NCBI GenBank assembly: GCA_028583405.1
Contig: CM053262.1
Location: forward strand, 21,945,283-22,009,282
Source: Pogonophryne albipinna
Lineage: Eukaryota; Chordata; Actinopteri; Perciformes; Artedidraconidae
Length of the DNA stretch: 64,000 bases
Direction of reading: 5' to 3'
Positions within the stretch are counted from its first letter, which is position 1; each line of letters opens with the position of its first letter. The position numbers and the translations under genes were made by a program. Of the stretch, positions 1 to 12,800 are shown piece after piece. Below the pieces are notes generated by a model, which saw nothing but the letters and a program-made list of their open reading frames with translations, was not told the DNA's origin and ran no database searches.

Positions 1-606
1 AGAGTTGCAATAGGTCCGTCCCTCTCAGATATATAATGTGGATCTATTCTTTGTTCTCTTCAGAGTTCCGCGTGGTTTGCCCACATGTTGTAGTGTGAAT
101 AAGCTACGTGAAGCTCTCCGGCCGTTTCTACGAACTTTCAATAAATCTCAAGGTGTTTGATTAAACAATGATTCCAGTCTCCATGTTTCCTGCACCGCTC
201 TGAAGTTTCCGTAACACATATAATAAATCAGGGACCACTTCCTAATAAGACACCCTTTACACAGCGTTTAGAAAGCCTTGCTAATGCACAAAGCTGCATG
301 TTTCTGCATCGTATTTTTGAATCTCAACAGCGCAAATTACACATTTCTGTACGAGGGAGATTGATTGCTAGAGTTGGCCAGGATTCATTTGTATTCCCTT
401 ATTGTTTGCGAAATGTATTGGTACACAACAAAAGAAAATGAAGTACTATCTAGCAGCGGTTCATAAAACACAAATCTTTGTTAACGTTTGTCCTTGGCCT
501 CTTTCCCCACGCCTCACTTTGCTGTCGTTTCATGTCACGGAGTCATAAATAAACCGCAGTACCATATCTCAGCAGAGGTAATGAAACACTAAGATAACGT
601 CCTCAC
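1..606. other. drd3 intron 4 (partial), no gene seen
   Basis: AT-rich sequence between the left edge and drd3 exon 4. In the sense of drd3 (minus strand) it is the start of the intron after exon 4, opening with GTGAGG at 606. I see no other exon, RNA gene or clear transposon end here. The third intracellular loop and transmembrane segments 6-7 of the receptor must lie before position 1. Confidence 0.5.
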
Positions 607-800
607 CACAGACGGTGCAGTGGAGCCCGGCTGCACTTTACGGCTGGCCTGACGGAAGATGATCCTCTTCCTCCTCATCCGGAGGAAGACGTAGATGCGG
701 ATGTAGACGAGCAGAGTGACGATGAACGGCAGGTAGAAGGACACCACCGAGGAGTAGATCACAAAGTCAGGGTTGGAGATGGAGCACACCAGCGGGTCAT
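607..800 (-). CDS. drd3: drd3 coding exon 4 (extracellular loop 2 to start of loop 3)
   Basis: Acceptor GACTCAG sits just above 800 and donor GTGAGG begins at 606. The exon is 194 bp; it completes a split Asp codon and ends in phase 0. It encodes the loop-2 Cys (LVCSISNP), TM5 with the catechol-contact serines, and a basic loop-3 start (RMRRKR). A TTAA-type mobile element ends only 19 nt upstream of this exon in the sense of transcription. Confidence 0.9.
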
Positions 801-3800
801 CTGAGTCAAAAACAAAGGATTAAAGGTCACCTATTATGCAAAGCCCACTTCTCCATGTCTCTTCTACATCAACATGTGTCCCCTCTTCTTCATGTCTCTT
901 CTACATCAACATGTGTCGCCTCTTCTTCATGTCTCTTCTACATCAACATGTGTCCCCTCTTCTCCATGTCTCTTCTACATCAACATGTGTCGCCTCTTCT
1001 TCATGTCTCTTCTACATCAACATGTGTCCCCTCTTCTTCATGTCTCTTCTACATCAACATGTGTCCCCTCTTCTTCATGTCTCTTCTACATCAACATGTG
1101 TCCCCTCTTCTTCATGTCTCTTCTACATCAACACGTGTCCCCTCTTCTTCATGTCTCTTCCACATCAACATGTGTCCCCTCTTCTTCATGTCTCTTCTAC
1201 ATCAACATGTGTCCCCTCTTCTTCATGTCTCTTCTACATCAACATGTGTCGCCTCTTCTTCATGTCTCTTCTACATCAACATGTGTCGCCTCTTCTTCAT
1301 GTCTCTTCTACATCAACATGTGTCCCCTCTTCTTCATGTCTCTTCTACATCAACATGTGTCCCCTCTTCTTCATGTCTCTTCTACATCAACATGTGTCCC
1401 CTCTTCTTCATGTCTCTTCTACATCAACACGTGTCCCCTCTTCTTCATGTCTCTTCCACATCAACATGTGTCCCCTCTTCTTCATGTCTCTTCTACATCA
1501 ACATGTGTCCCCTCTTCTTCATGTCTCTTCTACATCAACATGTGTCCCCTCTTCTTCATGTCTCTTCTACATCAACATGTGTCGCCTCTTCTTCATGTCT
1601 CTTCTACGTCAACATGTGTCCCCTCTTCTTCATGTCTCTTCTACATCAACATGTGTCGCCTCTTCTTCATGTCTCTTCTACATCAACATGTGTCGCCTCT
1701 TCTTCATGTCTCTTCTACATCAACATGTGTCCCCTCTTCTTCATGTCTCTTCTACATCAACATGTGTCCCCTCTTCTTCATGTCTCTTCTACATCAACAT
1801 GTGTCCTCTCTTCTTCATGTCTCTTCTACATCAACATGTGTCCCCTCTTCTTCATGTCTCTTCTACATCAACATGTGTCCCCTCTGTGGAAAGAGACTCT
1901 GAAAGTTTCAGGAACAAAGATTCTCTCTCTTTTTGATCCATTTCTATAAAATCTGTCTGAAAATGAGCTGATCAGATTTTGGCCACTTTATGATGTCATA
2001 AGGATGTGTTGGCTTGTGTAACCATTAGCCAATCACCAACCAAGGTAACCAAGGTAACCCCCCCTCCCCCCCTTATCACCTGAATCTCCTCCTAGAGCAC
2101 CATTGAGTTCTTTGTAACCAAATGTCTCTCAGAGGGGCGTGGGGAGGGGCTCCTTATTTTCATCTAAAGTAACAGACAGAGAATCAGCACTTTGGAAACA
2201 GGGCTGAAACAGAGGGGATTCTGGGTAATGCTGTAATGATCTGTTTGGTGTTTCAGCCAATCAGAGACATGTTCTGTATATATCTGAGACCTGTGATATA
2301 TTGATGAAAAACAGTATAATAGGGGACCTTTAATAAAACACCCTATAAACCTCAGGATAGTAAAAGAGACAGAAGGCGTAATTTATAGATAACCTCTGAC
2401 CCTGTTCATCTTGAGAATGACCTGTCACTTCTAGAGATTACAAAATATGGAGTTTAGGGCCTTTTTCATTATTGCGGAGAACAGCACTTTTATGAATACA
2501 CTCACAAAGGGCCGCACTTAAGTATTGTAATAATTAAAGGGCCCTATTATGATTTTTTCCCCCTTTCCTGTAGTGTCTTTTATATGTTTGTGTGCATGTA
2601 AATGGTCTGCAAAGGCTAAAATCCCCTCTCATCTGTTATTATTGTATTTCCCTTGGTTATAAATCACAATCTTGCCCCGTAAGAAATGACCTTGATGACT
2701 TGTCCTCTCGTATCCTGCATAGTATCACACAGCAGTGAGGTGGGGGTGTGATTGATTTGATGATTATCTACCATTTATTCAGATTAAGAGCCCATTTTAT
2801 TTGACATAATAATAATAAGGTAGAGCCATATGTCAACCAAAAGCCCGAGCTAAATATCTATCAGTGAGTTTATTGTGCTGCAAATTGAAATTGGAAGAAT
2901 TAGTGCCGATTCAGGTTGGTTGCTGCTGACAAAAAAACTCTGTAATCACCAGCCATTGTCTTGCATTGATTGTGAGCAACCAAATGCCTGCATCCCAGAG
3001 AGCAGCTTTACATTGTGTCCTTATTGTGTGTATGTGCAGTCATGCAATGGTGCTGCTGGCAATGTGAATTAAAATAGCTGCTTTTCTCTGTCTTGTTTTA
3101 CAGTTTTGTTTCATTCTTCCTCACACAAACACAGAAGGCCTTATTCCATCTGCATTGTTCACAAACACGTGTGATACCAACAAACCTCCCTCAGAATCAT
3201 CCAAGAGAAAACTAGAAGATGTCACCTGCACTTTCTATTATATTCTATTTCATTGTATCTGTTGTATTGTGTTGCACTGTTGGAGGAGCCTGTGACCTAA
3301 GGTTTTCATTGTCATAACTACACTGTAGCTATGACAATGAAAATACAAGCCTTGAACATGAAACCTCATTTTGAAAGTAAAAAAAAAGGACATGTTTCAC
3401 CTGACTGGGAAAACACAATTATTTCTACTCCCTCCACAGATACTAAAAGTGAGACGGTCACATTTGGAAAAAAAACCTCGAAGCATTTCTCTTGCAGTGC
3501 ACTTAATGTCACGGATATTTTAAGTTCTGTAAAGCTCTCAGGGTGCTGTGCATCATTATCAAGGGCACTTACTGCCATTTAATAAGGTTTTGTCACATCC
3601 TGGCCCTGACTGATCGCCTCACTCCCTCACCTGTGTATTTTCGCTCCCTGTTAATCACCTGCCTCAATGAGCCTCAGCTGTCCCTAATGATCACTCCTCA
3701 CCTGTGTATTTAGTCTGTGCTCTTTCCTTGGTCAGTGCCAGTTCGTCTTGTCTGTATAGCAGAAGGTGCTCCATGTTTCTCTCCTGACGTAAGCTATTGT

Positions 3801-6800
3801 TCTATTTGCTTAGCATTTGTACCAACCTAGTTGGTTGTTTTTTTGTTGCTTCTCCAGTAGTTTTCTGCCAACTTAGTTGGTTGTTTTTCGTTACTTCCAG
3901 TCAGTACATTTTTTGATCATTGCCTTTCTTATTTTTACCTTTTTGGTAACGCTTGACTAAAGACCTTTTTGCCTGGTTGTGCTCTTGAGTCCTATTTTTT
4001 GCTTGTGCTTGATAGGTTTAGGCACTTCGAGACAGATTTTTAAAAAATTGTCTAGACTGAGTTATTGTGACGTTTCAAATATTGTTCTGTTCATATTTGT
4101 ATGTAGTGTCTCTCCTGGGACATGTCTCCATGCTTTAATGTCCAAAAAGCTCTTTATTTTTCTCATACTGCCTGTGCTGCAGCACCTCTTTTTAGAGTGT
4201 GGGAGAGAACACACAGATGTTGGCCTTTGAAGACCGTTTACATTCACAAAAACCTATAGAGTGGCGAAGTCCCGCCCATCTACTCCCGACCCATGTGACC
4301 TTATTTCGGAAAAATGATGTATTGAAGTCAATGGAGAGCGAAAGATTATATTTCGATCCCGTTTGAATTGTGCCATGAATTACACACATGATGTTTGTCA
4401 ATCTTAAAAAATCATTTCCATGTCAAAAAAGTCACAGTTTGTTTTAAAACTGTTGAAATATAAGACTATGAAAAATACGCAACTAGAAAGACTACAAATC
4501 CCAGAATCCCGGTCCCGCATGCTGGCTCTCACGGAACCGACTAACTCCCCTTGTGTGTGTGTGTGTGCAGCTCTCAACGTGCCCAGACTTGGAGTGATTT
4601 TCACCTCCTTTAATACTTTCCACCTCATTCTGAAAGAAAGGAGTGAAACGTGACGGCCATCTTGGTGTGTGGTGCGAGATGGGAGATGTAGTTCATGGAG
4701 CGGTTACTTCACAGTTTTACGACACATTTTTATTTTTTTGACTTAAAAAAAATTATCTTTTAAATTGACAAACATCATATGTGTAATTTGTGGCACAATA
4801 ACAAGAAAATCTTTCTCTCTCCATTGACTTCAATACATACTTTTTTCGAAATAAGGTCCCATGGAAAGGGAGGAACTTCGCCTCTCCATATAAACACTGG
4901 AGGGAAGAGAAAACCCCAAAAAGCACAATAGGGCCCCTTTAATTAAATGCCCCTCACCTTGTAGTGAATGCATTTAAAGCTTAATGTAGTACAAATACAC
5001 ATTTTTACCACAAGTAGTCAGATATTCTGAATTTGTGTGACTTTGAAAGACAACTCCAAGGCGACAGCTTCTGCTGCTCCTCATGTCTAACCTGACACCA
5101 GATGGTTTGTTTGCACTCGACCATCTGAGGGGACATCATTGGAAAGGATTTGGAACGGGGCAGTCAAAAACAACTTGGCAGGTGTTAACCACGCCCACAG
5201 CTGCCAGGATGTTGACTGCATGTCTTAAAAGTATTACTTGGAGCCTGACAAGATGGATGTGTACTCCCGTATGACCTTGTGATAAGGACATGTCTCTCAA
5301 ACTCAACAGCTTGTAATACAAACAAGCTCTCGGGTAAATGGCCAGTCTCGTCATGAGTTGTTTTTTTTTGTCAGGGGTGTCCAAACTACGGCCCGTGGGC
5401 CAAATGCGGCCCGTGGCCCATTTTGAATTGGCCCTCAGCTAATTAAAAAATATAATGGAATATGGCCCACAAATAAAACGTGTTCTTGTCTTATATTGTA
5501 CTTCTTCAATATGCATGTGAACACATATTACACAGTAGTATTCATGTGTTAACGATCCCACTTTTCAAATAAATTCAGTCAATTAAAGTCAACAAATCTT
5601 TAAAAAAAAGCCCAATAACTTAATTACATAACAAGCTTGAAATAGACCCTTCATATTTCCTCTTATAAGCTATCTGAGGCTTTTGTTTTAAGGAATGAGC
5701 TGCCAACAAAATGAATGAAACCCTATGGAGAGCTGAGATGTAGGCTGTTTTTTTCTTAAAGCATGCTCAAGTATCCAACCCTAAATTTGATTGATTTAGC
5801 TAACTTAACTGATAAGGCAATATACCTCTAGTGAGTGGCCCAGCCCTTGGTATATTCTTCGGTATGTGGCCCTCAGTGAAAACAGTTTGGACACCCGTGG
5901 GCTAGACGTTAAACAACATTTTCTCAGGCTGAGTAGTACAGACCATGACACTCTGACATGATAAATTAGTAGAATGCACCTTTAAATCCCACATTAGATT
6001 GCATGTCATGTCCCACAGCTGACCCTAAAAGGCAAATACTCCTGACCCTGAGTTTCCCAGTCACACGCTGCCTTTCGTGACTTGAATCATCATTAGTCAT
6101 TATGTTGACCTGACCTGTGGTGTTGAAACCAAACAGCAGCGGGCAGGAGACGGTGAAGGCCAGGACCCACACGGTGCCAATCATCACAGACACTCTCTTC
6201 TTGGAGCGATACGTGATGTTGTACAGGACGGGCATCACCACGGCTGTGTACCTGCAGGAAAACACACATTTACTGTCACGAACTCAGGCACTTAGTGGGT
6301 AGGACCCAATTGCACGACCCGGGAGACAGAGGTAAAGTATTGTAAGATACTTTATTTTTCCATGAATAGCAAAAATGAACAAAAAGGTAACTACCAAAAC
6401 TCTAGTCGAGATGACAAAAAACAGAGAACAAAAAATGAAAGCGTTCACGCAATGAGGAATCAAAAACCTTTCAAGAGTACCAGGAGCATAGACAAGACGA
6501 ACTGACACTGGGAGACAGGGGAATTTAAACACAGGGTAACAAGACACAGGTGGGAACAATCAGGAAATTAGACACACCAGGGAAACTAACGACAGACATG
6601 AAAACACAGGGAAAAAGACCAGACAATATACAGGGAGGAAACATGACAAGGAGAACGGAAAAACACCCACACCTAGACATAGAAACGTGACATGACATAA
6701 TAATCCTGACATTTACAGTCTGTCTCGCTGTGAGAACGAGAGAACATGGTGACATCTGAATGGAGACAAAAGTGCTGATAAAGTACAGGAAAAGGGAACA

Positions 6801-9800
6801 ATTGCAGTGAGAAATTGAGTGCTTCCAGAAAAGCACTGCTGAGAGAAATTGGATAATATAAGGAGGAACAATGGAGCACCAAAGCAGGCACTTCTATTTA
6901 GAAACAATTTGGGTATTCAGCAATAAAAGTGAAGCTGTGATTTAAGAGTTAATCAGCACACAGAACCCAAGAGTGTGTAATGAGCCCGGGGGAAATGGGC
7001 TCAGAAGGAGCAGCAATTACGCTGGACCCCGACCCAAAATGGATGTGATGTTGTGTTGCTTTGAGCCAACTGTCATCCTTGTTTGTCCTCATCAGACTAA
7101 TTGCACTGGCTCCCTTTCTGGGTAGAAATGCAGGGCTGAGCTGGGAGCGCAGGTATTCTCTGAATCACTGTGACCTCCTGAGGTTAAAGAGAGGAAAAAG
7201 TGAAGAAGATGAGAAATAATGTACGTGATGCATTGATCCAGTGCTGCTTTGAGTTACAGGATGAAAGAAGACTCTTCTGAGTGGAGACTGCAGTAAAACC
7301 TGACCCACGCTGTAAGAACAGACTCCTCACCTTCAAGTTTTAATGTAAGAACTTTATTTCAGGGTTTCCGCCTCCGATTCATCCGGTTTGACTCTTTCCT
7401 TTTGAACAGGCGATAAATCCTCCCTGTTACGACTGCTGTGAGACTTTATAAATAAACAATGCTCTCACAAAGGTAATGCGTGCGTGTTGAACACTATCAA
7501 TGACACAGAATGCCCCCGGAGATTCACTGAAATGTGGCACTTCACCAAGCGTGTGATACTTTAGGTGATGTTGCGGCGACGTCTAATAATTCATTCAGAG
7601 AGGAACACGGGGCTTCAGGCAATAACTCCATCCCTCGGAAGCAGGTTATAATTATCAAATGTGTAAACAGACATAATGTACCTGCAGGCATGTACAAATG
7701 TTCAATTAAAAATACATAATATGGGTTTTACTGTACACATGACGATGGCCTAAAGCAAAGCAAACTTTTGGTACCTTACGTCAAAGCACCCATGAGAAAG
7801 CCTTACTGGACACACATTCATCCCCCATGACACATCCATGATTGTATGTTGTTGAACTCTTGCCTGCAGGTTATAAGTTCGAGACCGTAGAGAGTAATTA
7901 AATATTAACCGTGACACAAGAAGAAAACCAAGCAAATACATTATTTAAATACAGGACGCTTATAGTAAAGTTCGGCTAATGCACGACACAGTTCCCTGCT
8001 GCACTTATGCAAACAAATCCGCAGAAACAAGACGCATGAAAAGCCTGAGTCTGAACCTAAAACTTGAGATAAAAACCCACAGAAAATCCTCTATCTGCTC
8101 CTCATTGAGTCTCAGTCTGTCACACACTGATGCAGAAAGATACACACAACTATCAAGAGGACTTGAACAAGATGGGAAAAGACGTCTTCCACCAGGAGAG
8201 CGTTGAAATATCTATGAAGTGAAGAAAAGAGCAAGAGGGGGAAATATGGAAATCTCACAGGATGACATTTATACTGGAGATGTCACGGCAGATATCAGTC
8301 GGCATACACACACATTACACACACATTACACACACATTACACACTCACCTGTCAATGCTGATAGCACACAGGTTGAGGATACTGGCGGTGCACATCATCA
8401 CATCCAGCGTGACAAAGACGTTACAGTAGAGCCGGCTGAAGAGCCAGGCCCCGCCGACCACCTGCAGGACAGACAGGAAGATTATCTTGGACTTATTCAC
8501 ACCTACTGAGCGCACAGAAAAACACACCTGCACATGTGACAGAAAGGTAAGGAAGAAGGAAAAGAGTTGGGCTACGATACAAGTGAGGGAAAAAGATGCC
8601 AGAAATACATTCACCCTGATATATTACATTAAAAGAGTCCTCTCCTGCTGATGTTCAGGTGTATATTAGTATGTAGTGCCTCTACTTTAAAGAGTCCTCT
8701 CCTGCTGATGTTCAGGTGTATATTAGTATGTAGTGTCTCTACTTTAAAGAGTCCTCTCCTGCTGATGTTCAGGTGTATATTTAGTATGTAGTGCTCTACT
8801 TTAAAGAGTCCTCTCCCTGCTGATGTTCAGGTGTATATTAGTATGTAGTGACTTCCTACTTAAAGAGTCCTCTCCTGCTGATGTTTCAGGTGTATATTAT
8901 GTATGTATGTCTCTACTTGTAAGCAGTCCTCTTCCTGCTGATGTTCAGGTGTATATTAGTATGTAGTGTCTCTACTTTAAAGAGTCCTCTCCTGCTGATG
9001 CTTTCAGGTGTATATCAGTATGTAGTGTCTCTACTTTAAGAGTCCTCTCCTGCTGATGTTCAGGTGTATATCAGTATGTAGTGTCTCTACTTTAAAGAGT
9101 CCTCTCCTGCTGATGTTCAGGTGTATATCAGTATGTAGTGGTCTCTACTTTAAAGAGTCCTCTCCTGCTGATGTTCAGGTGTATATCAGTATGTAGTGTC
9201 TCTACTTTAAAGAGTCCTCTCCTGCTGATGTTCAGGTGTATATCAGTCTGTAGTGCCTCTACTTTAAAGAGTCCTCTCCTGCTGATGTTCAGGTGTATAT
9301 CAGTATGTAGCGTCTCTACTTTAAAGAGTCCTCTCCTGCTGATGTTCAGGGTGTATATTCAGTATGTATTTGTCTCTACTTTAACGAGTCCTCTCCTGCT
9401 GATGTTCAGGTGTATATCAGTATGTAGTGCCTCTACTTTAAAGAGTCCTCTCCTGGCTGATGTTCAGGTGTATATCAGTATGTAGTGCCTCTACTTTAAA
9501 GAGTCCTCCTCCTGCTGATGTTCAGGTGTATATCAGTATGTAGTGTCTCTACTTTAAAGAGTCCTCTCCTGCTGATGTTCAGGTGTATATCAGTATGTAG
9601 TGTCTCTACTTTAAAGAGTCCTCTCCTGCTGATGTTCAGGTGTATATCAGTATGTAGTGTCTCTACTTTAAAGAGTCCTCTCCTGCTGATGTTCAGGTGT
9701 ATATCAGTATGTAGTGTCTCTACTTTAAAGAGTCCTCTCCTGCTGATGTTCAGGTGTATATCAGTATGTAGTGTCTCTACTTTAAAGAGTCCTCTCCTGC

Positions 9801-12800
9801 TGATGTTCAGGTGTATATCAGTATGTAGTGTCTCTACTTTAAAGAGTCCTCTCCTGCTGATGTTCAGGTGTATATCAGTATGTAGTGTCTCTACTTTAAA
9901 GAGTCCTCTCCTGCTGATGTTCAGGTGTATATCAGTATGTAGTGTCTCTACTTTAAAGAGTCCTCTCCTGCTGATGTTCAGGTGTATATCAGTATGTAGT
10001 GTCTCTACTTTAAAGAGTCCTCTCCTGCTGATGTTCAGGTGTATATCAGTATGTAGTGTCTCTACTTTAAAGAGTCCTCTCCTGCTGATGTTCAGGTGTA
10101 TATCAGTATGTAGTGTCTCTACTTTAAAGAGTCCTCTCCTGCTGATGTTCAGGTGTATATCAGTATGTAGTGTCTCTACTTTAAAGAGTCCTCTCCTGCT
10201 GATGTTCAGGTCAGTATGTAGTGTCTCTACTTTAAAGAGTCCTCTCCTGCTGATGTTCAGGTGTATATCAGTATGTAGTGTCTCTACTTTAAAGAGTCCT
10301 CTCCTGCTGATGTTCAGGTGTATATCAGTATGTAGTGTCTCTACTTTAAAGAGTCCTCTCCTGCTGATGTTCAGGTGTATATCAGTATGTAGTGTCTCTA
10401 CTTTAAAGAGTCCTCTCCTGCTGATGTTCAGGTGTATATCAGTATGTAGTGTCCTCTACTTTAAAGAGTCCTCTCCTGCTGAGGCTCAGGTGTATATCAG
10501 TATGTAGTGTCTCTACTTTAAAGAGTCCTCTCCTGCTGATGTTCAGGTGTATATCAGTATGTAGTGTCTCTACTTTAAAGAGTCCTCTCCTGCTGATGTT
10601 CAGGTGTATATGCAGTATGTAGTGCCTCTACTTTAAAGAGTCCTCTCCTGCTGATGTTCAGGTGTATATCAGTATGTAGTGTCTCTACTTTAAAGAGTCC
10701 TCTCCTGCTGATGTTCAGGTGTATATCAGTATGTAGTGTCTCTACTTTAAAGAGTCCTCTCCTGCTGAGGCTCAGGTGTATATCAGTATGTAGTGTCTCT
10801 ACTTTAAAGAGTCCTCTCCTGCTGATGTTCAGGTGTATATCAGTATGTAGTGTCTCTACTTTAAAGAGTCCTCTCCTGCTGATGTTCAGGTGTATATCAG
10901 TATGTAGTGCCTCTACTTTAAAGAGTCCTCTCCTGCTGATGTTCAGGTGTATATCAGTATGTAGTGTCTCTACTTTAAAGAGTCCTCTCCTGCTGATGTT
11001 CAGGTGTATATCAGTATGTAGTGTCTCTACTTTAAAGAGTCCTCTCCTGCTGATGTTCAAGGCAAGTTTATTTAAGCACCTTTCAACACAAGGCAATTCA
11101 AGGTGCTTTACAAAAATGAAAGACATTCAGACAAAGGCATTTAAAAACAGTCATTAAAAAGAAAAGATAATAAAAGCAACATTAAAAGAAAAAGTACATG
11201 AATAAAAAGTACATGAATAAAAATGTACAGTGCCGTTTAAGATATGAATAGTTCACACAGAAGTTCCACTTTACTGATGAACACAACGGCTCAGTTTCAA
11301 TTAAAATTAAAAGCAGCGACAAAAAGAAAAGTCTTCAGCCTGGATTTAAAAGTAGTCAGAGTTGCAGCGGACCTGCAGGTTTCTGGGAGTTTGTTCCAGA
11401 CATTTGGAGCATAATAACTAAACGCTGCTTCTCCATGTTTAGTTCTGACTCTGGGGACAGAAAGCTGACCAGTCCCTGAAGACCTGAGAGATCTGGATGC
11501 TTCATCATTTAGCAGGAGGTCACAAATGTATTTTGGGCCTAAACCATTCAGTGCTTTATAAACCAGCAGCAGTATTTAGAAATCTATTCTTTGACACACA
11601 GGAAGCCAGTGTAAAGACTTCAGAACAGGAGTGATGTGATCCACTTTCTTAGTGTTAGTGAGGACTCGAGCAGCGGCGTTCTGAATCAGCTGCAGCTTTC
11701 TAATAGATGTTTTAGTGAGACCTGTGAAGACACCATTGCAGTAGTCCAGTCTACTGAAGATAAAAGCATGGACACGTTTCTCCAAATCCTGCTGTGACAT
11801 TAGTCTTTTAACCCTAGATATGTTCTTTAGGTGATAGTAGGCTGATTTAGTAACTGTTTTAATGTGACTGTTGAAACTCAGGTCAGAGTCCATGACTACA
11901 CCTAGATTTCTGGCTTTATCTGTTGTTTTAAACATTGCAGACTGAAGCTCAGCGCTAACTTTTATACGTTCTGCCTTGGCTCCAAAAACCATTACCTCAG
12001 TTTTATCTTTGTTTAATTGGAGAAAGTTCTGACACATCCAGTCATTGATTTGTTCAATGCACTTACTCAGTGTTTGAATTGGAGCATAGTCTCCTGGTGA
12101 AATGGTTATGTCAATGTGTGTGTCATCTGCATAGCTATGGTAACTTATTTTGTTGTCAGGTGTATATCAGTATGTAGTGTCTCTACTTTAAAGAGTCCTC
12201 TCCTGCTGATGTTCAGGTGTATATCAGTATGTAGTGTCTCTACTTTAAAGAGTCCTCTCCTGCTGATGTTCAGGTGTATATCAGTATGTAGTGTCTCTAC
12301 TTTAAAGAGTCCTCTCCTGCTGATGTTCAGGTGTATATCAGTATGTAGTGTCTCTACTTTAAAGAGTCCTCTCCTGCTGATGTTCAGGTGTATATCAGTA
12401 TGTAGTGTCTCTACTTTAAAGAGTCCTCTCCTGCTGATGTTCAGGTTTATATCAGTGTGTAGTGTCTCTACTTTAAAGAGTCCTCTCCTGCTGATGTTCA
12501 GGTGTATATCAGTATGTAGTGTCTCTACTTTAAAGAGTCCTCTCCTGCTGATGTTCAGGTGTATATCAGTATGTAGTGTCTCTACTTTAAAAGAGTCCTC
12601 TCCTGCTGATGTTCAGGTGTATATCAGTATGTAGTGTCTCTACTTTAAAGAGTCCTCTCCTGCTGATGTTCAGGTGTATATCAGTATGTAGTGTCTCTAC
12701 TTTAAAGAGTCCTCTCCTGCTGATGTTCAGGTGTATATCAGTATGTAGTGTCTCTACTTTAAAGAGTCCTCTCCTGCTGATGTTCAGGTGTATATCAGTA

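Larger units (their letters stand above)
2534..4942. mobile_element. Composite TTAA-flanked element with nested insertions
   Basis: Ends read TTAAAGGGCCCTATTATG (2534) and, reverse-complemented from 4942, TTAAAGGGGCCCTATTGTG. The right part (4020-4257, 4898-4942) has the CATGTCTCCATGCTTTAATG and GACCGTTTACAT blocks also seen at 15764-16137, and the latter at 19242-19954, so these belong to one family. It is interrupted by an LTR-like piece (3592-4000) and a long-inverted-repeat element (4258-4897). A stretch near 4105 (TTGTATGTAGTGTCTCT) looks like a single diverged 57-bp minisatellite unit. Confidence 0.55.

Noticed and set aside
836..1949. Three overlapping 340-366 codon frames
   Set aside because: By-product of the 37-bp repeat, which has no stop in any plus frame.
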